In this document: positions 44,401-52,351 of the stretch, piece after piece
How positions within the stretch are numbered: the first letter of the stretch is position 1
Layout of the letters: each line of letters opens with the position of its first letter
Assembly: GCF_006782915.1 (NCBI RefSeq)
Contig: NZ_VCNP01000040.1
Location: 124,001-188,000, forward strand
Length of the DNA: 64,000 bases
Source: Streptomyces calvus
GTDB lineage: Bacteria > Actinomycetota > Actinomycetes > Streptomycetales > Streptomycetaceae
Direction of reading: 5' to 3'
Notes under the pieces: model-generated
The model's input: only the letters and a program-made list of their open reading frames with translations
What the model was told of the DNA's origin: nothing
Databases searched by the model: none
Translations under genes and position numbers: made by a program

Positions 44401-44977
44401 GGGCTCGTACACGCTGGCCGGTGCGGACGCCCGTGCCCTGGACGGCGACGACGTACGGCGGCTGGTCGGACTGTGCGCCCAGGACGCGCACCTCTTCAAC
44501 AGTTCGATCCGGGAGAACCTGCTGCTCGCCAGGAAGGACGCGACCGAGGAGGACCTGCGCGACGCGCTCGCCCGGGTCCGGCTGCTGGAGTGGGCCGACA
44601 CTCTGCCCGACGGCCTCGACACGTTCGTCGGCGAGCACGGGGCGCGGCTGTCCGGCGGGCAGCGGCAGCGGCTGGCGCTGGCCCGGGCACTGCTCGCGGA
44701 CTTCCCCGTGCTGGTGCTGGACGAGCCCGCCGAACACCTGGACCTGCCGACCGCCGACGCGCTCACCGCCGATCTGCTGGCCGCCACCGAGGGACGCACC
44801 ACGCTGCTCATCACGCACCGGCTGGCCGGTCTGGACGCGGTGGACGAGGTGATCGTGCTGGACGGGGGACGCGTGGCGCAGCGCGGCAGGTACGCCGAAC
44901 TGACCGCCGTGGAGGGCCCGTTGCGCTCCATGGCGCGGCGCGAGGAGGCCACGGAACTCCTCGTGACGGCGCGTTAG
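41486..44977 (+). CDS. cydCD: CydDC fusion: ABC transporter for cytochrome bd assembly
   Basis: A protein of about 1163 residues holding two complete ABC exporter halves in one chain. The first half has a membrane domain (about 1-310) and NBD (Walker A GPSGAGKST near 365; signature LSAGQRQR); the second has a membrane domain (about 590-880) and NBD (GPSGSGKTT near 950; LSGGQRQR). In E. coli the heterodimer CydD/CydC exports cysteine/glutathione and is needed for cytochrome bd maturation; fusion is usual in actinobacteria. Start GTG 41486 or GTG 41477; parS overlaps both. Confidence 0.95.
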   Translation: MKPIDPRLLRYARATRGFLVAVVALGAIGAGLVIAQAMLIAEVVVGAFQDGLSAGELGTPLLLLAVVAAGRGLVGWLTELAAHRAGAAAKSELRGRLLERATVLGPQWLDGQRTGSLVALATRGIDALDGYFSRYLPQLGLAVVVPVAVLARIVTEEWVSAAIIVGTLPLIPVFMVLIGWATLSRMDRQWLLLSRLSGHFLDVVAGLPTLKVFGRAKAQAESIRRITADYRRATLRTLRIAFISSFALELLATLSVALVAVTIGMRLVHGDLDLYIGLVILILAPEAYLPLRQVGAQYHAAAEGLAAAEEIFSVLETPVPARGTGAVPSGALSFEAVTVRHPGRSTDAVSDVSFTVAPGETVALVGPSGAGKSTLLDVLLGFVRPTGGRVCVGGADLAGLDLAAWHRRVAWVPQRPHLYATTIAENVRLARPDADDDAVRRALRDAGALEFVDALPEGVGTVLGEDGAGLSAGQRQRLALARAFLADRPVLLLDEPTAALDGATEAEIVSAVRRLAAGRTVLLVVHRPALLAVADRVVRLAEPAATAHGESARREAAAEPLTEPGPPPAAGPTGSDADTVPGGVLARVRALSAARRGRLTLALLLGTLALGSAVGLMATSGWLISRASQQPPVLYLMVAVTATRAFGIGRAVFRYAERLVSHDAVLRMLADTRVAVYRRLERLAPAGLRGARRGDLLSRLVSDVDALQDYWLRWLLPAGAAVVVSALSVGFTAWLLPEAGAVLAAGLLAAGAGVPLLTGAVARRAERRLAPARGVLATRATDLLTGTAELTVAGALPARAAEARRADGTLTRIASRAATATALGDGLTALLCGLTVAAAALVGVQAVADGRLDGVALAVVILTPLAAFEAVLGMPLAVQYRQRVRRSAERVYEVLDAPVPVREPQSPRPAPVSPFPLAVRGLAARYAGQDRDALAGLDLTLEKGRRIAVVGPSGSGKTTLAQVLLRFLDPGAGSYTLAGADARALDGDDVRRLVGLCAQDAHLFNSSIRENLLLARKDATEEDLRDALARVRLLEWADTLPDGLDTFVGEHGARLSGGQRQRLALARALLADFPVLVLDEPAEHLDLPTADALTADLLAATEGRTTLLITHRLAGLDAVDEVIVLDGGRVAQRGRYAELTAVEGPLRSMARREEATELLVTAR

Positions 44978-44981
44978 CCGA

Positions 44982-44996
44982 CCGCTCGTCGAGCGG
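44982..44996 (+). terminator. Short hairpin after cydCD
   Basis: CCGCTC-GTC-GAGCGG just past the cydCD stop; weak on its own but in the right place. Confidence 0.35.
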
Positions 44997-45133
44997 CCGG
45001 CCATGACAGGACGTCAGACAGGACCGCTAATGCTCCCGTTCGGCGGTGCCGCTGGTCCGTCCGTGGCGGATGGTCCCCCATGTGTACGACGTGAACAGGA
45101 CCGCGCGCGGGGTCGGGGGCCAGGATCGCAGTC

Positions 45134-46189
45134 ATGCGTTTCACCCGCCGCCATCCGCTGCTCGCCGCCCTGCTGCTGTGCGCACTCGCCGTGCTCGCCG
45201 CCCGGCCCACCGACGGCGACGGCCACGCCCCCGGCCACGGCTCCGCGTCCGGCGTCAGTGCCGAGGTGGCGCGGCTGTACGAGGAGGCGGCGGAGGCGAC
45301 CGAACGGTACGAGGCGGCCCGGCGCGAGGCCGGGAAGCAGCGCGCCAGGGCCCAGCGGCTGGAGGCGCGGCTCGACCGCGAGCGGCAGGCGATGGCGGGG
45401 CTGCGCAAGGACCTGGGCCGGATCGCCAGCTCCCAGTACCGGGACGGCGGCGGGCTGCCGCTCACGGCGCACATGATCCTGGCCGACGACCCGGAGGAGA
45501 TGATGCGCGGTCAGCGGGCGGTGTGGCAGGCGGAGGTGGCGCTCGACCAGGCCATCGGCCGCAGTGAGCGGGCCGAGGCGCGGCTCGCCCGGGACGAGGC
45601 GAGGGCCGCGGCGGCCTGGAAGCGGCTGGAGCGGCGGAACGCGGAACTCGCCGCCCTGAAGCAGGGCATCGAGCGCAAGCTCGAAACGGCGCGGTGGAAG
45701 CTCCAGGGCCAGGCGGACGCCTCGGTCGCGGCCGGTGCCTGCCGCGGCGCGGTCCGGCTCGACCAGCCGCGGACGCGGTACAGCGTCGACTGGGTGGCGC
45801 CGGTGGAGACGTACGTGCTGTCGGCCTCGTACGGCAGCGGGGGCGCGCGGTGGGCGAACCGGCACACCGGGCAGGACTTCGCGGTGCCGATCGGCACACC
45901 GGTCAGGGCGGTGGGCGCCGGTGAGGTGGTGAAGGTGTCCTGCGGCGGGGCGTTCGGCATCGAGATCGTGCTCCGCCACGCGGGCGGCTACTACACCCAG
46001 TACGCCCACCTCGCGGCCGTCGCCGTCGACCAGGGGGAGCGGGTCGAGACCGGGCAGTGGATCGGGCAGTCCGGCACCAGTGGCAACTCCACGGGGCCGC
46101 ACCTGCACTTCGAGGTGCGGGTGACGCCGGAGATGGGATCGGCGGTGAACCCGGTGTCGTGGCTGGCCGGGCGCGGGGTGTCGCTGTGA
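45134..46189 (+). CDS. Secreted M23-family peptidase with coiled coil
   Basis: The 351-residue protein has a signal peptide (1-about 23, MRFTRRHPLLAALLLCALAV), a long Ala/Arg/Glu coiled coil (about 40-195), a disordered link and a C-terminal LytM/M23 domain with RHTGQDF (HxxxD), YTQYAHL and the HLHFE zinc/catalytic motif. Full catalytic ligands are present, so it is likely an active peptidoglycan endopeptidase. The layout resembles NlpD/EnvC-like proteins. Confidence 0.88.
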   Translation: MRFTRRHPLLAALLLCALAVLAARPTDGDGHAPGHGSASGVSAEVARLYEEAAEATERYEAARREAGKQRARAQRLEARLDRERQAMAGLRKDLGRIASSQYRDGGGLPLTAHMILADDPEEMMRGQRAVWQAEVALDQAIGRSERAEARLARDEARAAAAWKRLERRNAELAALKQGIERKLETARWKLQGQADASVAAGACRGAVRLDQPRTRYSVDWVAPVETYVLSASYGSGGARWANRHTGQDFAVPIGTPVRAVGAGEVVKVSCGGAFGIEIVLRHAGGYYTQYAHLAAVAVDQGERVETGQWIGQSGTSGNSTGPHLHFEVRVTPEMGSAVNPVSWLAGRGVSL

Positions 46190-46217
46190 GCCGGACGCGG
46201 GGTGCCGCGGTGAGTGG

Positions 46218-47105
46218 CTAGCGCCGTTCCTCGATCAGCTGCTCGATGATCACGGCCACTCCGTCGTCGTTGTTGGCGACCGTGCGGCCCGAGGCGGCGG
46301 CGATCACGTCCGGATGGGCGTTGCCCATGGCGTAGGAGCGGCCGGCCCAGGTCAGCATCTCGACGTCGTTCGGCATGTCCCCGAACGCGACGACCTCCTC
46401 GTGGGAGATGCCGCGCTCGGCGCAGCACAGGGCGAGCGTGCTGGCCTTGGACACGTCGGGTCCACTGATCTCCAGCAGGGCGCTGGGGCTGGAGCGGGTG
46501 ACGGTGGCGCGGTCGCCGATGGCGAGCCGGCCCACGGTGAGGAAGGCGTCGGGGTCCAGCTCGGGGTGGTAGGCGAGGATCTTGAGCACCGGCTGGTCGG
46601 CGGTGTGGGAGTCCGGGCCCAGCAGGTCCTCGGCCGGGGAGAGGACGTCCGGGATCTCCAGGTGCAGCTTCGGGTAGGCCGGCTCCTGGTTGAAGGCGTA
46701 GGTCTGCTCGACGGCGAACACCGTGCCCGGGGCGGCCTCGCGCAGCAGCCGTACGGCGTCCAGCGCGTTCTCCCGGGCCAGCTCGCGCACCTTCACGAAG
46801 CGGTGCGTGCCGGGGCCGCCGTGCAGGTCGACGACGGCGGCGCCGTTGCCGCAGATGGCGAGGCCGTGGCCGTGCACGTGGTCGCTGACGACGTCCATCC
46901 AGCGGGCCGGGCGGCCGGTGACGAAGAAGACCTCGATGCCCGCCTCCTCGGCGGCGGCCAGCGCGGCGACGGTGCGCGGGGAGACCGACTTGTCGTCGCG
47001 CAGCAGCGTGCCGTCGAGGTCGGTGGCGATGAGCCGGGGCGGAGTGGCGGCGGCCGGGGTCTCGTGCTGTCGGGTCGCTGAGGTCACCCGGCCATTGTCC
47101 CGCAT
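46218..47105 (-). CDS. HAD-superfamily phosphatase, Cof type
   Basis: The protein of about 295 residues has HAD motif I DLDGTLLRDD (Asp nucleophile) and motif IV GDMPNDVEML, with a C2-type cap between them. ATG 47105 or GTG 47087 could start it. It is a close paralogue of the HAD gene at 55424-56227. Substrate is probably a sugar phosphate or similar small phosphate. Confidence 0.85.
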   Translation of the reverse strand: MRDNGRVTSATRQHETPAAATPPRLIATDLDGTLLRDDKSVSPRTVAALAAAEEAGIEVFFVTGRPARWMDVVSDHVHGHGLAICGNGAAVVDLHGGPGTHRFVKVRELARENALDAVRLLREAAPGTVFAVEQTYAFNQEPAYPKLHLEIPDVLSPAEDLLGPDSHTADQPVLKILAYHPELDPDAFLTVGRLAIGDRATVTRSSPSALLEISGPDVSKASTLALCCAERGISHEEVVAFGDMPNDVEMLTWAGRSYAMGNAHPDVIAAASGRTVANNDDGVAVIIEQLIEERR

Positions 47106-47198
47106 ATGCCCGCACGGTCGTGCGGGACTCCGCACATCTGAGTGGTTACCACCGTCACAGCCCCGTGCGCCGCCGCCCCGGGCGGAGCGGAGGCCCGC

Positions 47199-48101
47199 TC
47201 AGCGCAGCTGGGCCGGTGCCTCCATGGCGATGCGCTCGAAGACCTTCTGGTCAGCGGCGAAGTCCGAGTCGGGGATGGGCCAGTGGATCACGATCTCGGT
47301 GAATCCCAGCTCCGCGTGGCGGCCGGCGAAGTCCACGAAGGCGTCCAGGGACTCCAGGGGGCGGCTGCGGTCCGGGGTGAAGCCGGTGAGCAGGATCCGG
47401 TCCAGCTCGGTGGCGTCCCGGCCCAGCTCCGCGCAGGCGTCGGCCAGCTTCTCCGCCTGGCGGCGAATGGCCTGAACCGACTGCTCGGGCGTGCCGTCCT
47501 CGAACAGTTTCGGGTCGCCCGTGGTCACCCACGCCTGCCCGTACCGGGCCGCGAGCCGCAGACCGCGCGGTCCGGTGGCCGCCACGGCGAACGGCAGCCG
47601 GGGCCGCTGCACACAGCCCGGGATGTTCCGCGCCTCGTGCGCGGCGTAGAAGTCGCCCTCGTAGGACACCGTGTCCTCGGAGAGCAGCCGGTCCAGCAGC
47701 GGGACGAACTCGGCGAGGCGGTCGGCGCGCTCGCGGGGCGTCCACGGCTCCTGGCCGAGCGCGGTGGCGTCGAAACCGGTGCCGCCCGCGCCGATCCCGA
47801 GCGTGAGGCGCCCGCCGGAGATGTCGTCGAGGGAGATGAGCTCCTTGGCGAGCGTGACCGGGTGCCGGAAGTTCGGAGAGGTCACGAGGGTGCCCAGGCG
47901 CATCCGGTCGGTGACGGCCGCCGCGGCGGTGAGGGTCGGGACGGCGCCGAACCACGGTCCGTCCCGGAAGCTGCGCCAGGACAGATGGTCGTAGGTGTAG
48001 GCGGCATGGAAGCCGAGTTCCTCGGCGCGCACCCACGTCGCACGGCTGCCTTCGTGCCAGCGGCGATAGGGAAGGATCACGGTGCTCAGACGCAGGCTCA
48101 T
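47199..48101 (-). CDS. Luciferase-like monooxygenase (LLM) family oxidoreductase
   Basis: The 300-residue TIM-barrel oxidoreductase has AAYTYDHLSWRSF, RMRLGTLVTSPNFRHPV and GRLTLGIGAGGTGFDA, the family markers. Such proteins use FMN or coenzyme F420, abundant in actinobacteria; which one is not clear. ATG 48101 begins MSLRLSTVILPYRR. Substrate unknown. Confidence 0.85.
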   Translation of the reverse strand: MSLRLSTVILPYRRWHEGSRATWVRAEELGFHAAYTYDHLSWRSFRDGPWFGAVPTLTAAAAVTDRMRLGTLVTSPNFRHPVTLAKELISLDDISGGRLTLGIGAGGTGFDATALGQEPWTPRERADRLAEFVPLLDRLLSEDTVSYEGDFYAAHEARNIPGCVQRPRLPFAVAATGPRGLRLAARYGQAWVTTGDPKLFEDGTPEQSVQAIRRQAEKLADACAELGRDATELDRILLTGFTPDRSRPLESLDAFVDFAGRHAELGFTEIVIHWPIPDSDFAADQKVFERIAMEAPAQLR

Positions 48102-48173
48102 GGCCTTGAGCCTAGGCCCTGTCGTCGCGTTCCCGCCTGCCTCACGACGCCCTGCACGCACTCGCCGCGCCGC

Positions 48174-48187
48174 GTTTCACGTGAAAC
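48174..48187. other. parS: parS site (exact)
   Basis: GTTTCACGTGAAAC in the 151-bp gap between the LLM and hypothetical genes, upstream of the LLM start. Confidence 0.9.
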
Positions 48188-48252
48188 GGTCACCGCACTC
48201 GCTTTCCGTCATCCCCTCCGTGCGCCGAAGGCGCCGTACCCGTGCCTTCGCG

Positions 48253-48711
48253 TCATCGCACCCGTCCACTCAGCCAGGGAGTGAGGACGACCATCGGGAT
48301 GAACTCCTTGTACGTGCGGTCCCCCGGCAGCGGCACGACCAGGAAGTAGCCGGGCGGGAAACGCCGGGCCCTGACATGGGCCAGCCCGTCGAACAGGGAC
48401 CGCAGGAAGGCCGGAACGTCGTCGCGGGGAATGTCGGGACACTCCACGCCCTCGACGTCGATCAGCGCGTCGTCCTCCGGGTAGAGTCGCACACTCACCC
48501 GCGGCAGGCCGCCGAACTCCACATGGGCCTCGGGGGGGAGGGAGCCGTCCGGGTCGGTGGTGACGCCGACACCCGCGGCGGTGCGGCGGGAGGTCTGATC
48601 GGCGCCGATGTCGTGGGTCACCTCGATCTCGCGTCCGTACGCCTCGGCGAGTGCCCGGAGGGCGGTGACGGCGGCCTCGGTGCTGGGCAGGTGGTCCATC
48701 TCACCGATCAT
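48253..48711 (-). CDS. Hypothetical protein next to kptA
   Basis: A 152-residue soluble, acidic protein beginning MIGEMDHLPSTEAAVTALRA. It contains Pro/Glu-rich strands and ends VVLTPWLSGRVR. I recognise no family. It starts 8 bp after the kptA stop with GAAGG before the ATG, so it is cotranscribed with kptA. Confidence 0.65.
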   Translation of the reverse strand: MIGEMDHLPSTEAAVTALRALAEAYGREIEVTHDIGADQTSRRTAAGVGVTTDPDGSLPPEAHVEFGGLPRVSVRLYPEDDALIDVEGVECPDIPRDDVPAFLRSLFDGLAHVRARRFPPGYFLVVPLPGDRTYKEFIPMVVLTPWLSGRVR

Positions 48712-48718
48712 GCTGCCT

Positions 48719-49267
48719 TCAGTGGCTCCGGGGGAAGCGCAAATACCGGCTGGGCACGGCCCGGGTCAGCCACACGCCGTTGGCGCTCCTGTGGAAGACG
48801 TGGCCGTCGCGGTGCATGGCGGCGGCGTCCACGGACAGCACGACCGGGCGGCCCCGGCGGGCACCCACACGGGTCGCCGTCTCGCGGTCGGCGGACAGGT
48901 GCACGGCGTGCCGGTTCATCGGCCGGAGCCCCTCGGCGCGGATGGCGTCCAGGGTGCGCGCGACCGTCCCGTGGTACAGGTACGGCGGCGGGGTGGCCGG
49001 CGGCAGCCCGAGGTCGACCTCCACGCTGTGGCCCTGGCTGGCGCGGATCCGGGTGCCCTCCACGGCGAAGCGCCGCTTGTCGTTGGTGGCGACGACGTGG
49101 TCCAGTTCCTCCCGGGTGAAGCGGAAGCCGTGCGCCGAGGCCGCGTCGATCAGTGTGTCGATCTCGACCCAGCCGCCCTCGTCGAGGGTGAGCCCGATCC
49201 TCTCCGGCTGATGACGCAGATGCTTGGCGAGGTACTTCGACACCTTCACGGTGCGTCGTTCGTCCAT
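48719..49267 (-). CDS. kptA: RNA 2'-phosphotransferase (Tpt1/KptA)
   Basis: The 182-residue protein has SKYLAKHLRHQPERIGL, YLYHGT, NRHAVHLSAD and HRSANGVWL, which supply the Arg-His-Arg-Arg active site of KptA/Tpt1. The enzyme removes an internal 2'-phosphate from RNA using NAD+. Bacteria mostly lack the splicing step that creates it, so the native target is unknown. It has a GGAGGG site close to ATG 49267. Confidence 0.9.
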   Translation of the reverse strand: MDERRTVKVSKYLAKHLRHQPERIGLTLDEGGWVEIDTLIDAASAHGFRFTREELDHVVATNDKRRFAVEGTRIRASQGHSVEVDLGLPPATPPPYLYHGTVARTLDAIRAEGLRPMNRHAVHLSADRETATRVGARRGRPVVLSVDAAAMHRDGHVFHRSANGVWLTRAVPSRYLRFPRSH

Positions 49268-49323
49268 CCCTCCAGACTGCCGGGAGAGACGCGGATCACG
49301 CGATCGATTTCCTTCCGGAGGTT

Positions 49324-49378
49324 TGATCCACAGCCAAGTGCAGTTATCCACAGGGGAATTGGGGTTCCTTGTGGACAA
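49324..49378. other. DnaA-box trio upstream of kptA
   Basis: TTATCCACA (49344-49352) and TTGTCCACA on the reverse strand (49370-49378) are perfect; TGATCCACA (49324-49332) has one mismatch. They fill the 131-bp gap upstream of kptA. Confidence 0.6.
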
Positions 49379-49398
49379 CGAGCCGCTCAAGTGCCGTT

Positions 49399-51156
49399 TC
49401 ACACAGGCGGTTTGATGCGCGCGATCCTCCGCAGCACGCCCGGCATCCACCGCGACAGCGCGTACGCTCCCCGCGCCTCCGGCGTGACCGGCACCACCGC
49501 CTCGTCGCGCACCACCGCCCGCAGCACCGCGGCGGCGACCTTCTCCGGCGGATAGTTGCGCAGCCCGTAGAGGCGGGCGGCCCGCCGCTGCAGGCGCCGT
49601 TCCGTCTCGGGGTCCGTCCCGGCGAACCGGGCGGTGGAGGTGATGCCCGTGTTCACGAACCCCGGGCAGACCGCCGTCACGCCGATCCCCTGCCCGGCCA
49701 GCTCCGCGCGCAGGCACTCGCTCAGCATCAGCACCGCCGCCTTGGACGTGCTGTACGCGGGCAGCGCCCGGGACGGCTGGAACGCCGCCGCCGAGGCGAT
49801 GTTGACGATGTGACCGCCCTGACCGCGCTCGGCCATCCGCCGCCCGAAGAGCCGGCAGCCGTGGATCACACCCCACAGGTTGACGTCGAGGACCCGCTTC
49901 CACTCCTCGGTGGTGGTGTCGAAGAACGAGCCGCCGAGCCCGATCCCGGCGTTGTTCACCAGGACGTCCACCACGCCGTACGCGTCGGTGACCCGCTCGG
50001 CGAGCCGCTCCATGGCCCGCTCGTCGGAGACGTCCGCACCCTCGGCCCAGGCCGCCGCCGCGCCACGGCGCCGGGCCTCCTCCGCGGTGCGGGCCGCGGC
50101 CCCGGCGTCCCGGTCCACCGCCAGCACGCGCGCGCCCGCCTCGGCGAACGCCAGCGCGGTCGCCCGCCCGATGCCGCCGCCCGCACCGGTGACCAGGACC
50201 AGTTGCCCGCCGAAGCGCTCGGCGTACCGGCCCGGAGCCGCCGCGCCGGACTGCCCGGCCTCCACGGACGTCACGAAGTCGGCGATCCAGGTGGCCAGGT
50301 GGTCGGGCCGGGTGCGCGGCACCCAGTGCCCGGCCGGAAGCGTCCGCCGGGTCAGCCGTGGAGCCCACCGCTCCAGTTCGTCGTGGAGCCGCTCCGAGAG
50401 GAACACGTCGTCCAGCGGTGTGATGAGCTGCACCGGCACGTGGGCGAAGGCGTCCGCACGCGGGTTGCGCAGCCGGGCCCGCACGTTGTCCCGGTAGAGC
50501 CAGGCTCCGTGGGCCGCGTCCGACGGCAGGGACGAGGTCGGGTAGTCGCCGCCGGGCACCTTCGCCAGGCGCCGCAGGATGTGCGGCCAGCTCCGGCCGA
50601 GCGGCCCGCGCCAGGCGAGTTCGGGCAGCACCGGGGTGTGCAGCAGGTACGCGTACCAGGACTTGGCGCCCTGGCCGAGCAGCTGGCCGACGCGGCGCGG
50701 GGTGGGCCGTTTCAGGCGGCGGTCGATCCAGTGCCCGAAGTGGTCGAGCGAGGGACCGGACATGGAGGTGAAGGAGGCGATCCGTCCCGCGGTGCGCCCG
50801 ACCGTGACGAACTCCCAGGACTGCACCGAGCCCCAGTCGTGCCCCACCAGGTGCACCGGCCGGTCCGGACTGACCGCGTCCGCGACGGCCAGGAAGTCGT
50901 CGGTCAGCTTCTCCAGGGTGAACCCGCCGCGCAGCGGCCGCGGCGCCGTGGACCGCCCGTGGCCCCGGACGTCGTACGCCACCACATGGAAGCGGCCGGC
51001 GAGGCGCGGCGCGACCTCGGACCACACCTCCTTGCTGTCGGGATAGCCGTGCACGAGGACGACCGTCGGCCGCTCCGGGTCGCCCATCTCGGCGACGCAC
51101 AACTCGACACCGCCCGTGCGCACCCGGCGCTCCCGCGCGCCCCTCAGCCCCGTCAT
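49399..51156 (-). CDS. Alpha/beta-hydrolase fused to short-chain dehydrogenase
   Basis: A 585-residue two-domain protein. The N-terminal half (about 1-290) is an alpha/beta hydrolase with HGYPDSKEVW and GHDWGSVQSW, where the nucleophile elbow carries Asp, as in epoxide hydrolases and haloalkane dehalogenases. The C-terminal half (about 310-585) is a classical SDR with TGAGGGIG, NNAG and the catalytic YSTSK. ATG 51156 is the start. Fusion implies sequential steps on one substrate. Divergent from the ABC operon. Confidence 0.88.
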   Translation of the reverse strand: MTGLRGARERRVRTGGVELCVAEMGDPERPTVVLVHGYPDSKEVWSEVAPRLAGRFHVVAYDVRGHGRSTAPRPLRGGFTLEKLTDDFLAVADAVSPDRPVHLVGHDWGSVQSWEFVTVGRTAGRIASFTSMSGPSLDHFGHWIDRRLKRPTPRRVGQLLGQGAKSWYAYLLHTPVLPELAWRGPLGRSWPHILRRLAKVPGGDYPTSSLPSDAAHGAWLYRDNVRARLRNPRADAFAHVPVQLITPLDDVFLSERLHDELERWAPRLTRRTLPAGHWVPRTRPDHLATWIADFVTSVEAGQSGAAAPGRYAERFGGQLVLVTGAGGGIGRATALAFAEAGARVLAVDRDAGAAARTAEEARRRGAAAAWAEGADVSDERAMERLAERVTDAYGVVDVLVNNAGIGLGGSFFDTTTEEWKRVLDVNLWGVIHGCRLFGRRMAERGQGGHIVNIASAAAFQPSRALPAYSTSKAAVLMLSECLRAELAGQGIGVTAVCPGFVNTGITSTARFAGTDPETERRLQRRAARLYGLRNYPPEKVAAAVLRAVVRDEAVVPVTPEARGAYALSRWMPGVLRRIARIKPPV

Positions 51157-51373
51157 GGCCGCGAATCTGACAGGTGCCGCAGGCCTCGTCAATGGCGCCC
51201 CGGGTCCGGCGCGGCCGGTGAACGGCTCCCCGGCGCGCCGTGGTGACCCGGCCGGCAGGCCACCGGACACCCCTCAAGGAGGGTCCCCTACGGGCCCGTA
51301 CGACTCCAGGGGGACGCCAAGACGGCTCTCCGGTCTGACGACCGTCGTGGTACGGGTCACTAGCGTCGGGGAC

Positions 51374-52351
51374 GTGACTGTGATCGCGACCGAAAGCCTG
51401 AGCAAGCGGTTCCCCAGGGTGACCGCTCTTGACCGGCTCTCCGTGGACGTCGGGCCCGGTGTGACCGGACTCGTCGGAGCCAATGGAGCCGGCAAGTCCA
51501 CACTGATCAAGATCCTGCTGGGTCTGTCCCCCGCCACCGAGGGCCGTGCCGAAGTGCTCGGCCTCGACGTCGCCACCGAGGGCGCCGCCATCCGCGAACG
51601 CGTCGGCTACATGCCGGAGCACGACTGCCTGCCGCCGGACGTCTCGGCCACCGAGTTCGTCGTCCACATGGCGCGCATGTCCGGCCTGCCGCCCACCGCC
51701 GCGCGCGAGCGCACCGCGGACACGCTGCGCCACGTCGGCCTGTACGAGGAGCGCTACCGCCCCATCGGCGGCTACTCGACCGGCATGAAGCAGCGCGTGA
51801 AGCTGGCGCAGGCCCTCGTGCACGACCCGCAGCTGGTCTTCCTCGACGAGCCGACCAACGGCCTCGACCCGGTCGGCCGCGACGAGATGCTCGGCCTGAT
51901 CCGGCGCATCCACACCGACTTCGGCATCTCCGTCCTGGTCACCTCGCACCTGCTGGGCGAACTGGAACGCACCTGCGACCACGTCGTCGTCGTCGACGGC
52001 GGCAAGCTGCTGCGGTCCAGCTCCACCACCGACTTCACGCAGACCACCACCCCCCTCGCCATCGAGGTCACCGACACCGACGAGCACCCGGACGGCACCC
52101 GCGCGGTGCGCGAGGCGCTGCACGCGCGCGGGGTGAGCGTCGAGGACGGCAGCGGACTGCCGGGCGCCGGACACATCCTGCTGCTCACCGCGCAGGGCGA
52201 GCAGACCTACGACCTGGTCCGCGACGTCATCGCCGACCTCGGCCTCGGCCTGGTGCGCATGGAACAGCGCAGGCACCACATCTCCGAGGTCTTCAGGAAC
52301 GGCGCGGACAGCGGCGAAGAGCGGAAGGAGGCGGTCGGCCATGGCGGCTGA
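51374..52351 (+). CDS. ABC transporter ATP-binding protein (ABC-2 type)
   Basis: The 325-residue ATPase has Walker A GANGAGKST (about residue 42), signature YSTGMKQR, Walker B LVFLDEPT and a C-terminal extension. GTG 51374 appears leaderless, with a TAGCGT -10-like hexamer 8 bp upstream. First of four cotranscribed genes; the stop overlaps the next start by 11 bp. Confidence 0.9.
   Translation: MTVIATESLSKRFPRVTALDRLSVDVGPGVTGLVGANGAGKSTLIKILLGLSPATEGRAEVLGLDVATEGAAIRERVGYMPEHDCLPPDVSATEFVVHMARMSGLPPTAARERTADTLRHVGLYEERYRPIGGYSTGMKQRVKLAQALVHDPQLVFLDEPTNGLDPVGRDEMLGLIRRIHTDFGISVLVTSHLLGELERTCDHVVVVDGGKLLRSSSTTDFTQTTTPLAIEVTDTDEHPDGTRAVREALHARGVSVEDGSGLPGAGHILLLTAQGEQTYDLVRDVIADLGLGLVRMEQRRHHISEVFRNGADSGEERKEAVGHGG

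Noticed and set aside
41831..45004. Open frame of about 1050 codons opposite cydCD
   Set aside because: Composition is Arg/Gly/Gln-rich with no domain; cydCD on the other strand has complete motifs.
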